64,000 nucleotides of DNA, taken from contig NZ_LR594659.1 of the NCBI RefSeq assembly GCF_901827155.1, forward strand, positions 3,720,001-3,784,000, given 5' to 3'. The translations under genes and the position numbers were made by a program. Shown here piece by piece: positions 55,552-64,000 of this stretch; the first letter of the stretch is position 1, and each line of letters opens with the position of its first letter. The notes below the pieces were generated by a model, which ran no database searches, was not told the origin of the DNA, and saw only the letters and a program-made list of their open reading frames with translations. Origin of the DNA: Variovorax sp. PBL-H6 (GTDB lineage: Bacteria; Pseudomonadota; Gammaproteobacteria; Burkholderiales; Burkholderiaceae_C).

Positions 55552-56424
55552 ATGGAGCGCATCGACGAATTCCACTACCAGCTGCCGCGCCGCTTCGGCG
55601 GCTGGCGCCCGGGTTCGCAGCGCGGACTGAGCCAGGGCAGCGGCCAGGAGTTCGCCGCGCACCGGCGCCTCTTCGACCATCCCGATCCGCGGCGTATCGA
55701 CCTGCGCGCCAGCGTTCGCGAAGGCCGAGGCGACTGGCTGGTGCGCATTCATCGGCTGCGGGTCGCGATCCCGGTTCACCTGGTGGCGGATGTCTCGGCC
55801 TCCATGCATTTCGGCGCCGACAGGCGCAAGCTCGACGTGGTGGCCGACCTTGCGGAGGCGCTGGGCTACAGCGCATTCCGCAGCGGCGACTCGGTGGGCC
55901 TGCTGGCCTTCGACCTGCGCGAGCGCGACGACCTCTTCGTGCCCGCGCGCCACAGCCGAGGCAACGGCGGCCTGATGGCGCGCACGCTGCGCGACTGCCG
56001 TGCGCCGCTCGGCGCGGTGCCGCAAGGTGGCGCACTCGCGGGGCTGCGGCGCACGACCGAACCCCTGGTGGGCCGCGGCGGCCTGGTGTTCCTCGCCTCC
56101 GATTTCCACTGGCCGCTTGACGGCCTGGGCGAGTTGCTCGACCAGCTCGCGCCGGCCTGCGTCGTACCGGTGGTGGCCTGGGACCCGGCCGAGACAGAGC
56201 CGCCGCCCGCGCGCGCGCTGGTCGCGCTCAGCGATGCCGAAACGGGGGTGCGGCGCAGCTTGTGGATGCGCGAGTCGCTGCGCACGCGGTGGCGCGATGC
56301 CGTCGCGATGCGGCGCGCCGAGCTCGACGCCCTGTTCGGCTCGCACGGCATGCCGCCCTTTCACCTGCACGGCCGTTTCGACGCCGAAGCCCTCACACGC
56401 TACTTCATGGAGAACGCGGCATGA
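55552..56424 (+). CDS. mxaS: MxaS, DUF58 protein
   Basis: The 290-residue protein starts MERIDEFHYQLPRRFGGWRP. DUF58 features include an N-terminal HRRLFDHPDPRRIDLRASVR and a von-Willebrand-like metal motif LVADVSASMHFG near 80. No signal peptide is evident. It is thought to act with MoxR ATPase in dehydrogenase maturation. Its stop overlaps the mxaA start (ATGA). Confidence 0.88.
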   Translation: MERIDEFHYQLPRRFGGWRPGSQRGLSQGSGQEFAAHRRLFDHPDPRRIDLRASVREGRGDWLVRIHRLRVAIPVHLVADVSASMHFGADRRKLDVVADLAEALGYSAFRSGDSVGLLAFDLRERDDLFVPARHSRGNGGLMARTLRDCRAPLGAVPQGGALAGLRRTTEPLVGRGGLVFLASDFHWPLDGLGELLDQLAPACVVPVVAWDPAETEPPPARALVALSDAETGVRRSLWMRESLRTRWRDAVAMRRAELDALFGSHGMPPFHLHGRFDAEALTRYFMENAA

Positions 56425-57338
56425 AGGCGCTGCGGGCGGCGATGCTCGCGGCGGCGCTCGGCGGCGCCGGGGGGCTCGCAGCGAGCGACGAACCGGCAGC
56501 GCCCGCGGGCGCCGCCGTCGCCGTCGCCGTCGCCGCGACGGTCGAGCAGCCGCGGGCCTTCGGTCATGTGCTGGGCGATGTATTGACCCAGCGCGTGCTG
56601 CTCGAGCACGCGGGCCGCCCGCTCCAGCCAGGCGCCCTTCCTGCCGCCACGCGCGTCGACCTTTGGCTGGAGCGCAGGCCGCCGCGGATCGAGACAGATG
56701 CCCAGGGACGGCGCTGGCTCGCGATCGACTACCAACTCATCAACGCGCCGCGCGCGCTCAGTGCCGTCACGCTGCCGGCGCTCAGCCTCGCGACCGCATC
56801 CGGCCCGACACTTGCACTGTCCGCCTGGCCGGTCAGCGTTGCGCCGCTGACGCCGCCGGAGGCGTTCGGCCAGGGCGATCTGCAGCCGCTGCGCCCGGAC
56901 CGTGCGGTTGCCGCACTTCCGACCGGTTCCATCGAGCGGCAACTCCGGCTCTCGCTCGCCGCAGGGGTGGCCGTGCTGCTGGCATGGCTGGCCTGGTGGG
57001 CCCTGCGCAATGCGAGCGAAGCGCGGCGCCTTCCGTTCGCGCAGGCGTGGCGTGAACTCAAGCGCATCGACGACCCGGCAAGCCCGCAGGCCTGGCGTGT
57101 CGTGCACCGCGCACTGAACGCGAGCGCCGGGCACGTGATCCACGGCGCCAGCGTGCCGCGCCTGCTGGCAGAGGCACCGTACCTCCGCCCGCTGCAGGCG
57201 CGGCTCGAAGACTTCTATCGCGAATCCACCCGGCGCTTCTTCGCGGCCGATGCCGACGGGGCCGCGGCCGATCCGTCCTATCCGCTCAAGCCGCTGTGCC
57301 GGGCGTTGCGCGATGCGGAGCAGCGGCACCGGCACTGA
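56421..57338 (+). CDS. mxaA: MxaA-like maturation protein
   Basis: The 305-residue protein starts MKALRAAMLAAALGGAGGLA, with signal peptide and an Ala/Val-rich low-complexity run around 25-40 encoded by GC-rich repeats. A periplasmic domain includes VLGDVLTQRVLLEHAGRPLQ; a membrane helix is at about 178-195, followed by a cytoplasmic part with LPFAQAWRELKRIDDPASPQ. MxaA is needed for calcium insertion in classical MDH. Identification rests on layout and gene order. Confidence 0.75.
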   Translation: MKALRAAMLAAALGGAGGLAASDEPAAPAGAAVAVAVAATVEQPRAFGHVLGDVLTQRVLLEHAGRPLQPGALPAATRVDLWLERRPPRIETDAQGRRWLAIDYQLINAPRALSAVTLPALSLATASGPTLALSAWPVSVAPLTPPEAFGQGDLQPLRPDRAVAALPTGSIERQLRLSLAAGVAVLLAWLAWWALRNASEARRLPFAQAWRELKRIDDPASPQAWRVVHRALNASAGHVIHGASVPRLLAEAPYLRPLQARLEDFYRESTRRFFAADADGAAADPSYPLKPLCRALRDAEQRHRH

Positions 57339-57345
57339 GCAACGC

Positions 57346-58344
57346 ATGCGCTTCGACTTCTCTCAACCCTGGATGCTGGTCCTGCTGCCCCTCGCGCTGC
57401 TGCCGCTGCTGCGCAGGCGCAGCGACACGCTGGCCTTTTCGTACCTGGCCTGGCTGCCGGCCGACCGCATCGGCCGTGCGCTCGGCTTTCTCTGGCGAGC
57501 CTTTGCCGTCGGCGCGATGGCGCTGGCCGTGCTCGGGCTGTCCGGCCCCGGGCAGTCGGGCGCGCAGGTGCAGCGCACCGGCCGCGGCGCCGAGGTGCTG
57601 ATCCTGATGGACCGCAGCAGCAGCATGGATGCGACGGTCCACACCAACGGCCTGCAGACCGCGGGCCGCATGTCACAGGAGCCCAAGGCCAAGGTCGTGC
57701 GCGACCTGCTGAGCGATTTCGTCGCGAAGCGCCCGGACAACCGTTTTGCCTTCATGACCTTCAGCACGGTGCCGATCGCCGTGGTGCCTTTCACACAGAA
57801 GACGGACACCGTGCAGGCCGCGCTTGCCGCCAGCGCGATCGGCCGCGGCCTGCCCGAAACCCGCATGGGCCTCGCGCTCCTCGCGGCCATCGAGGAATTC
57901 GAGAACCGCAGCTACTCGGGCAGCCGCGTGATCCTGATCGTCTCGGACGGCGGCGCCCAGCTCGACGAGCCCACGCGCCAGCGCGTCCTCGCGGGTCTTG
58001 CGCGCGAGAAGATCGGCCTCTACTGGATCTACGTGCGCAGCGGCCCGAACTCGCCAAACCTCAACACCGACAGCGCAAGCGCCTACGGCCTGGGCGAGGA
58101 ATTGGCACTGCACCAGTTCTTCAAGACCCTGAGCACGCCCTACCGGCTGTACCAGGTGGACGATTCCAACGCGATGGCGGCTGCCATGGCCGAGATCGAC
58201 CGGCAGCAGAATTTTCCGCTGATCATCCACGAGCGCGTGCCGCGGCGGGACTACGGCGGCGCCTTCTACGTGGCGGCGATGCTGTGCTGCGCCGGCCTGC
58301 TCGCCTGCCGCGCGTTGCAGCTCCAGAGCTGGAGGAAGGCATGA
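57346..58344 (+). CDS. mxaC: MxaC, membrane-anchored VWA protein
   Basis: The 332-residue protein starts MRFDFSQPWMLVLLPLALLP and has membrane helices near 10-25 and 45-65, a VWA domain with metal motif LILMDRSSSMDA near 85, and a C-terminal helix near 305-322. This BatA-like layout is MxaC. It probably acts at the inner membrane with MxaL and the MoxR ATPase. Start is 7 bases after mxaA. Confidence 0.88.
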   Translation: MRFDFSQPWMLVLLPLALLPLLRRRSDTLAFSYLAWLPADRIGRALGFLWRAFAVGAMALAVLGLSGPGQSGAQVQRTGRGAEVLILMDRSSSMDATVHTNGLQTAGRMSQEPKAKVVRDLLSDFVAKRPDNRFAFMTFSTVPIAVVPFTQKTDTVQAALAASAIGRGLPETRMGLALLAAIEEFENRSYSGSRVILIVSDGGAQLDEPTRQRVLAGLAREKIGLYWIYVRSGPNSPNLNTDSASAYGLGEELALHQFFKTLSTPYRLYQVDDSNAMAAAMAEIDRQQNFPLIIHERVPRRDYGGAFYVAAMLCCAGLLACRALQLQSWRKA

Positions 58345-58892
58345 AGCGGCGCACCGTGCACTTCGTCTTCGGCTTCCTGAGCCTGTGCTGTGCAGGCGCC
58401 GTGCTGGAGCGCGGCCTGCACTTGCATCGGACGACGGCGCTGAACGCCGAGATCGCGCACATCGCGGCCGAGCCGGTGGGCAAGGACGCCACGGCCCTGC
58501 CCCTGCGGGCTCCGCGCGAGCTGCAGCTGGCGCAGGCGCTGGCCTTGTCTAAGGCGGGCAATCACGATGCGGCACTCAAGGGCTATGCGGGGCTGATCCA
58601 GGGCGGCGAGCGCGATGCCGTTGCGCAGCAGGCGCTGTTCAATCTGGCCAACATGTACCTGCGGCAAGGGCTTGCGCAGAAGGCCGGCGCGGAGCCGCTG
58701 TTCGAATTGGGCAAGCAGCGGCTGCGCGACCTGCTGCGCGTGACGCCGCAGGACTGGGATGCGCGGTACAACCTGGAGCGGGCGCTGAGGTTGGCGCCGG
58801 AGGAGCAGGAGGCTTTTTCGGCGGAGCAGCAGCAGTCGGTGGAGCAGCGGCGGGTGCGGGTTCCGGGGTTTGTTGCGGGGGATTTGCCGTGA
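58341..58892 (+). CDS. mxaK: MxaK-like membrane-anchored protein
   Basis: The 183-residue protein starts MKRRTVHFVFGFLSLCCAGA with one N-terminal membrane helix, overlapping mxaC (ATGA). The rest has TPR-like helices (RELQLAQALALSKAGNHDAA, QQALFNLANMYLRQGLAQKA) and WDARYNLERALRLAPEE. MxaK assignment is by gene order and size. A dispersed inverted-repeat element begins 35 bases after its stop. Confidence 0.78.
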   Translation: MKRRTVHFVFGFLSLCCAGAVLERGLHLHRTTALNAEIAHIAAEPVGKDATALPLRAPRELQLAQALALSKAGNHDAALKGYAGLIQGGERDAVAQQALFNLANMYLRQGLAQKAGAEPLFELGKQRLRDLLRVTPQDWDARYNLERALRLAPEEQEAFSAEQQQSVEQRRVRVPGFVAGDLP

Positions 58893-58926
58893 GCCGGGCC
58901 TTGCTCTCTGGGTGTTGCTTGCTTTT

Positions 58927-59790
<864 letters not shown>

Positions 59791-59818
59791 GAGAGGGAGC
59801 AAAACCTGAAGCAGCCTG

Positions 59819-60763
59819 ATGAACACCCCATGGCATCGCATGCAGAGCAGCGGAAACTGGCTCCTCCTGGCCGCCCTCCTCCTGCTCGCCCTCGCCGCCT
59901 GGCCCCCCCGCATCCAGCTCCAGCGCCCCGTCTTCGAGTGGCAGGTCAGCTTCGACATCACGCAAAGCATGAACGTGGAAGACGTCGAACTCGACCAGTC
60001 CCCGGTCAGCCGCCTGACCCTGGCCCGCGCCGCCATGCGCGACGTGCTGGCCGCATTGCCCTGCGGATCCAAGGTCGGCTGGAGCGTGTTCGCGGACTAC
60101 CGCTCGCTCGTGATCCTCGCGCCGATCGAGGTCTGCAGCCACTACGAGGAGCTGCTCGCCTCGCTCGAGCGCATCGATGCCCGCATGCGCTGGGCCAATG
60201 CCAGCAACATCGGCAAGGGCGTGACCTGGGCCGTGCGCGGCGCCAGGAGCATCGGGCCTCACACCAGCTTCGTCTTCATCAGCGACGGGCAGGAGGCGCC
60301 GCTGCTGCGCGCCAACGACACACCGCCGATGGGCGACATCACGCCGGGCGAGGTAAAAGGCTGGCTGATCGGCGTCGGCGGCGATGTGCCGATGCCGATT
60401 CCCAAGACGAACAGCGCCGGCCAGCCGGCCGGCTACTGGACCCCGGAGGACGTGGTGCAAGGCTCCGCCATCGGCGGCACCGCGAACCGCGAACACCTGT
60501 CGGAGTTGCGCGAAGACCATCTCCGATCGCTCGCCAAGCTCGTCGGGGTGAACTACCTGCGCCTGAACACGCCGGATTCACTGAAGACAGCCATGCTGGA
60601 CCGCCGCTTCGCCCAGAGCCAGCTCGCAGACACGGATCTGCGCTGGATCCCGGCACTGCTCGCCCTGCTGCTCCTCGCCTGGCGATTCGCACCCGAGCTC
60701 GGATGGCGGCGTGGAAGGAAAGCGGCCGAGCGCGTGCCGCGCGGCCTCACCCAGCCGGTGTGA
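59819..60763 (+). CDS. mxaL: MxaL, membrane-anchored VWA protein
   Basis: The 314-residue protein starts MNTPWHRMQSSGNWLLLAAL and has an N-terminal helix, a VWA domain with FDITQSMNVEDVELD near 46-60 (metal motif D-x-T-x-S) and a C-terminal helix near 278-295. The Gln-Ser-Met-Asn context is the MxaL form. It belongs functionally to mxaRSACK, but the inverted repeat separates it. Ribosome site is weak. Its 3' end overlaps the convergent pqqE by 17 bases. Confidence 0.85.
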   Translation: MNTPWHRMQSSGNWLLLAALLLLALAAWPPRIQLQRPVFEWQVSFDITQSMNVEDVELDQSPVSRLTLARAAMRDVLAALPCGSKVGWSVFADYRSLVILAPIEVCSHYEELLASLERIDARMRWANASNIGKGVTWAVRGARSIGPHTSFVFISDGQEAPLLRANDTPPMGDITPGEVKGWLIGVGGDVPMPIPKTNSAGQPAGYWTPEDVVQGSAIGGTANREHLSELREDHLRSLAKLVGVNYLRLNTPDSLKTAMLDRRFAQSQLADTDLRWIPALLALLLLAWRFAPELGWRRGRKAAERVPRGLTQPV

Positions 60764-61892
60764 CGGGTGCCGCAAGGCGGCGCGAATTGGCGGGATCGCG
60801 AAACACCAGGGGATGCTCGACCGGGCCACCGGCATCGCGCGCGGCAGCGCGCTGCACCGCCTCCACCACGCGTTGATGATCGGGACTCTTCACGCACACC
60901 GGGTCGGCGGCGGCCGGGTCGTTGGCCAGCAGGTAGGCCTGGCAGCGGCAGCCGCCCAGGTCCTGCTCGCGCATGTCGCAGCTCGCGCACGGCTCCTTCA
61001 TCCAGCCGGTGCCTCGGTAGCGATTGAAGCCTTCGGACTCGAACCAGATCTCGCGCAGGCCGTGCGCCTTCACGTTCGGAAACGCCAGCCCCGGCAGCAT
61101 CTTCGCGGTGTGGCATGGCAGCGCCGTGCCGTCCGGCGCCACGGTGAGGAACATGCTGCCCCAGCCATTGACGCATTTCTTGGCGCGACCCTCGTGGTAG
61201 TCGGGCGCGACGTAGAAGATGCGCATGCGCTCGCCCAGCCGGACGCGCCAGCCGTCGGTCACCTGCTCGGCGCGGCGCAGCTGCTCGTGCGTGGGCAGCA
61301 ACTGGTCGCGGTTCACGAACGCCCAGGAGTAGTACTGCGTGTTCGCGAGCTCGAGGTACTCCGCGCCCATCTCGTGCGCCATCTCGATGATGCGGTCGAT
61401 GTGGTCGATGTTCATGCGGTGGATGACCACGTTCATGACCATCGGCCAGCCCTGGTCCTTGATGATCTTCGCCACCCGGTTCTTCAGTTCGAAGGTCTTG
61501 GTGTGCGAAAGGAAGTCGTTCATCTCGCGCGTGGAATCCTGGAACGACAGCTGCACGTGGTCGAGTCCGGCCGCCTTCAGCGCGGCGGCGCGATCCGCAT
61601 TCAAGCCGACGCCGGAGGTCAGCAGGTTGGTGTAGTAGCCCAGCCGGCTGGCCTCGGCGACGATGATCTCCAGGTCGTCGCGCAGGAGCGGCTCGCCGCC
61701 CGACAGGCCGCACTGCACCGCACCGAGCTCGCGGCCTTCGCGCAGCACGCGCAACCAGTCCTCGGTGTCGAGCTCGGTGTCCTGCTGCGCAAAGTCGACC
61801 GGGTTGAAGCAGAACACGCAATGCAGCGGGCAGCGGTAGGTCAGCTCGGCCAGCAGCCAGAGCGGAGGGCCGGGGCGCGGCGCGGTCGTCAT
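60747..61892 (-). CDS. pqqE: PqqA peptide cyclase, radical SAM
   Basis: The 381-residue enzyme starts MTTAPRPGPPLWLLAELTYR. The radical-SAM cluster motif CPLHCVFC has cysteines 21, 25 and 28; auxiliary cluster cysteines lie in the SPASM region (KCVNGWGSM, LPCHTAKM, CASCDMREQDLGGCRCQ). It joins Glu and Tyr side chains of PqqA, with PqqD as chaperone. Four bases separate it from pqqD. Confidence 0.97.
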   Translation of the reverse strand: MTTAPRPGPPLWLLAELTYRCPLHCVFCFNPVDFAQQDTELDTEDWLRVLREGRELGAVQCGLSGGEPLLRDDLEIIVAEASRLGYYTNLLTSGVGLNADRAAALKAAGLDHVQLSFQDSTREMNDFLSHTKTFELKNRVAKIIKDQGWPMVMNVVIHRMNIDHIDRIIEMAHEMGAEYLELANTQYYSWAFVNRDQLLPTHEQLRRAEQVTDGWRVRLGERMRIFYVAPDYHEGRAKKCVNGWGSMFLTVAPDGTALPCHTAKMLPGLAFPNVKAHGLREIWFESEGFNRYRGTGWMKEPCASCDMREQDLGGCRCQAYLLANDPAAADPVCVKSPDHQRVVEAVQRAAARDAGGPVEHPLVFRDPANSRRLAAPVTPAG

Positions 61893-61896
61893 GTCG

Positions 61897-62187
61897 TCAC
61901 GCGTCCCAGCGCAGCCAGTTCTGCTGCGCCGCCACTTCGACGAAGCCGCGCACGTCGGCTTCGAGCCCGGTGGCTCCGAAGGCCTGCTCCAGGTCCGCCA
62001 CGATCTCGGCGATGCTGCTTTCGCCGTTGCAGCGCTTCATGATCTCGCCCGCGCTGCCGTTGAGCTGGACCATGCCTTCGGGGTACAGCAGGACGTGGCG
62101 CTCCTGCACGGGCTCCCATTGCAGTCGGAAACCCGGGCCGATGCGCGGCTTGCTGCCGGCGCTCAGTACTTTGCTGATCTCGCTCAT
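61897..62187 (-). CDS. pqqD: PqqD peptide chaperone
   Basis: The 96-residue protein starts [20 protein letters not shown]. Family features are [18 protein letters not shown] opening, [20 protein letters not shown] and a winged-helix end. It binds PqqA and presents it to PqqE. It overlaps the pqqC stop by four bases. Confidence 0.96.
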   Translation of the reverse strand: MSEISKVLSAGSKPRIGPGFRLQWEPVQERHVLLYPEGMVQLNGSAGEIMKRCNGESSIAEIVADLEQAFGATGLEADVRGFVEVAAQQNWLRWDA

Positions 62188-62948
62188 GTGCCGTTCACGC
62201 CGTAGCGCCTCGCCATTGCGTCGTTCATGGCCCACAGGATGTCGAGCTTGAACTGCAGCACCTCCAGCGCCCGCGCCTGCAGCGCCCGGGTGTCGAAGTG
62301 CTCGAGCGTGATCGCCAGGCCCTGCTCGACGTCGCGCCGCGCCTGGCTCACGCGGTTGCGGAAGTAGTCCAGGCCGCCCGGCTCGATCCACGCGTAGTGC
62401 CCAGGCCAGGTGGCCAGGCGCTGCTTGTGGATCTCGGGCGCGAAGAGTTCGGTGAGCGACGAGCACACCGCCTCCTGCCACGGCGCGCGGCGCGCGAAAT
62501 TGACGTAGGCGTCGACCGCAAAGCGCATCGCCGGCACCACGTGGCGCAGGTCCCGCACTTCCTCGCGCGTCAAACCGACCGCCTCGGCCAGGCGCAGCCA
62601 CGCCTCGATGCCGCCCGGGTCCTTCACGCCGCCGAGCTCGAAGCCATCGTGGTCGAGGATGCGCTGCACCCAGCCGCGGCGCACGTCCTGGTCGGGGCAG
62701 TTCGAGAGCACCGCCGCATCCTTGATCGGAATCGCGATCTGGTAATAGAAGCGGTTCGCCACCCAGCCGCGCACCTGCTCGGGCGTGGCCCGGCCGCTGT
62801 TGAGCATGACGTTGAAGGGATGGTGGATGTGGTAGCTGCGGCCCCGCTCGCGCAGTTGCCGCTCGAATTCCTCGCGGCTCCATGCCGGCTGGCCTTCTGC
62901 GCTGTGGGACGCCGGGTGAGCCGGGTCCTGGATCCTGTCGGCGTGCAT
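62184..62948 (-). CDS. pqqC: Pyrroloquinoline-quinone synthase PqqC
   Basis: The 254-residue helical oxidase starts [40 protein letters not shown] residues and [20 protein letters not shown] (about 40-60), [20 protein letters not shown] are characteristic. It catalyses the final ring closure and eight-electron oxidation to PQQ without a metal. Sixteen bases after pqqB. Confidence 0.97.
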   Translation of the reverse strand: MHADRIQDPAHPASHSAEGQPAWSREEFERQLRERGRSYHIHHPFNVMLNSGRATPEQVRGWVANRFYYQIAIPIKDAAVLSNCPDQDVRRGWVQRILDHDGFELGGVKDPGGIEAWLRLAEAVGLTREEVRDLRHVVPAMRFAVDAYVNFARRAPWQEAVCSSLTELFAPEIHKQRLATWPGHYAWIEPGGLDYFRNRVSQARRDVEQGLAITLEHFDTRALQARALEVLQFKLDILWAMNDAMARRYGVNGT

Positions 62949-62963
62949 GTGTGGGCCTGCGGT

Positions 62964-63884
62964 TCAGAGGTGGATCGTCATCCCGTCCTCGCAGGGCTCG
63001 ATGCCCGCGCGTCGAAGCGCAGCGTGCTCGTCGGAGTCCTCATCGAGGATGGGGTTGGTGTTGTTGATGTGGATCAGCATGCGCCGCGTGCCCGCAGGCA
63101 GCCGCCCGAGCCATTCGATCATTCCGCCTTCGCCGGACTGCGGAAGGTGGCCGATCTCGCGCGCGCGCTTGGTGCCGACGCCCAGGCGGACCATCTCGTC
63201 GTCGGTCCAGAACGTGCCGTCCACCATGACGGCGTCGGCGTTTGCCATGGCATCGAACACGGGCGGCGTGATCGCCCCCAGGCCGGGCGCGTAGAACACG
63301 CTCCTGCCGCTCCTGCGATCGCGGATGGTGATGCCGATGTTGTCGCCGGCCACCGGATGCTCGCGGTGCGGCGAATAAGGCGCCGCCTTGCCGGTCAGCG
63401 CATGGGCGCGAAAGTCCAGATCCGGCACGCCGGGCACCTCGAAGGCGCTGCCGTCGATGGCGACCGGATGCCGCGCCACGCCGCAGTAGTGCGACAGCAC
63501 GCGCAGCACCGGATTGCCCTGGCCCAGGTCTTCCGCGACCGGGTCGGTACACCACAGCGGCAGCGGCGTGCCGCGCTCGCGCAGCATGAAAAGGCCGGTC
63601 GCATGGTCGACCTGCCCGTCGATGAGCACCACGCCGGCGATGGCGCTGTCGCGCAGCTGGCGTGCCGGCTGCAGCACCGGGCTGCTGCGGATCTGCTCCA
63701 GGATATCGGGCGAGGCGTTGAACAGCACGCCATCGACGCCCTCGTCGGGCCGCACGAAGATCGAGGACTGCGTGCGTGGCTTGGCGCGCACGGTGCCCGC
63801 GCGCACACCCGCGCAGTTGCGGCAGTTGCAGTTCCATTGGGGAAAGCCACCGCCGGCTGCCGAGCCGAGGATCGTGATGCGCAT
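62964..63884 (-). CDS. pqqB: PqqB, metallo-beta-lactamase-fold hydroxylase
   Basis: The 306-residue protein starts MRITILGSAAGGGFPQWNCN. PqqB features are CNCRNCAGVRAGTVRAKPRT, DGQVDHATGLFMLRE in place of the usual HxHxDH, and MLIHINNTNPILDEDS. It hydroxylates the cross-linked PqqA tyrosine. ATG 63884 has no purine-rich ribosome site; the T-rich end of the preceding hairpin is immediately before it. Confidence 0.96.
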   Translation of the reverse strand: MRITILGSAAGGGFPQWNCNCRNCAGVRAGTVRAKPRTQSSIFVRPDEGVDGVLFNASPDILEQIRSSPVLQPARQLRDSAIAGVVLIDGQVDHATGLFMLRERGTPLPLWCTDPVAEDLGQGNPVLRVLSHYCGVARHPVAIDGSAFEVPGVPDLDFRAHALTGKAAPYSPHREHPVAGDNIGITIRDRRSGRSVFYAPGLGAITPPVFDAMANADAVMVDGTFWTDDEMVRLGVGTKRAREIGHLPQSGEGGMIEWLGRLPAGTRRMLIHINNTNPILDEDSDEHAALRRAGIEPCEDGMTIHL

Positions 63885-63916
63885 CGGAAAAAGAAAAAAA
63901 GAAGAAGAGGTCGAAA

Positions 63917-63946
63917 CAACCCGCCCAGGAACACCGGGGCGGGTTG
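63917..63946 (-). terminator. Hairpin with T-rich tail between pqqA and pqqB
   Basis: Stem CAACCCGCCC/GGGCGGGTTG (63917-63926 and 63937-63946) has a 10-base loop. On the minus strand a T- and C-rich run with a T7 stretch follows. It may partly end transcription after pqqA, so that precursor peptide exceeds PqqBCDE. Confidence 0.7.
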
Positions 63947-63962
63947 TCGCGAGGCGCGCAAT

Positions 63963-64000
63963 TCAGCGGGCGCTGACGTACATCGTGATCTCGAAGCCGA
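63963..64000 (-). CDS. pqqA: PqqA precursor peptide (5' end beyond window)
   Basis: The last 11 codons on the minus strand read GFEITMYVSAR then stop. The E-x3-Y pair in FEITMY gives the glutamate and tyrosine joined to make PQQ. The start is outside the window. Confidence 0.9.
   Translation of the reverse strand, partial: GFEITMYVSAR

Overview
The window reads as chromosome of a GC-rich betaproteobacterium, most likely Burkholderiales (Comamonadaceae or a Methylibium/Variovorax-like lineage). This rests on a red-type (form IC) RuBisCO operon with cbbX and cbbY, a XoxF-type methanol dehydrogenase with PQQ genes, Bug-type solute receptors, and a large inverted repeat of a kind I associate with that order. 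No rRNA, tRNA, CRISPR array, transposase or phage gene was recognised.

Region 1 (1-25.9 kb) is a stress and low-oxygen island. It holds five universal stress proteins (one cut by the window edge), twin three-BON-domain proteins, ClpB, Hsp20, two P-type cation ATPases, a small cytochrome c, a flavodoxin-like protein, an archaeal-type nucleoside/AMP phosphorylase overlapping a beta-CASP nuclease, a DUF883 membrane protein, a PaaK-like adenylating enzyme, an L,D-transpeptidase and a lipoprotein HtrA protease. About fifteen FNR/CRP-family-like boxes lie in front of these genes, several with a -10-like hexamer at exactly the same distance. Many are the asymmetric form TTGAT-N4-CGCAA with the CGCAA half nearest the promoter. 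The island looks like one regulon built of many short transcription units.

Region 2 (25.9-32.2 kb) is a probable degradation operon read leftward: a zinc-free medium-chain dehydrogenase, an AA_synth protein, a Bug receptor, a fumarylacetoacetate-hydrolase-family enzyme, a VOC protein and a GntR regulator, with a divergent FMN reductase. A truncated DUF6544 gene marks its border with region 1.

Region 3 (32.2-42.4 kb) is a full Calvin-cycle operon, cbbLSXYEZFPT, read leftward from a divergent cbbR. The shared promoter region carries three TNA triplets at 7-base spacing, as expected for CbbR.

Region 4 (42.4-64 kb) is for methanol (alcohol) oxidation. A TonB receptor and Bug receptor lie beside a PQQ-associated ABC operon. 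Divergently, xoxF-xoxG-xoxJ is followed by two unrecognised exported proteins and then mxaR-S-A-C-K-L, the set usually attached to calcium-type MxaFI dehydrogenase, although no mxaF or mxaI is present. An approximately 860-bp inverted-repeat element separates mxaK from mxaL. The pqqABCDE operon converges on mxaL, and pqqA is cut by the right edge.

Together regions 3 and 4 suggest autotrophic methylotrophy: a lanthanide/PQQ dehydrogenase oxidises methanol, the carbon goes to CO2 elsewhere, and RuBisCO fixes it. The formaldehyde and formate steps are not in this window.
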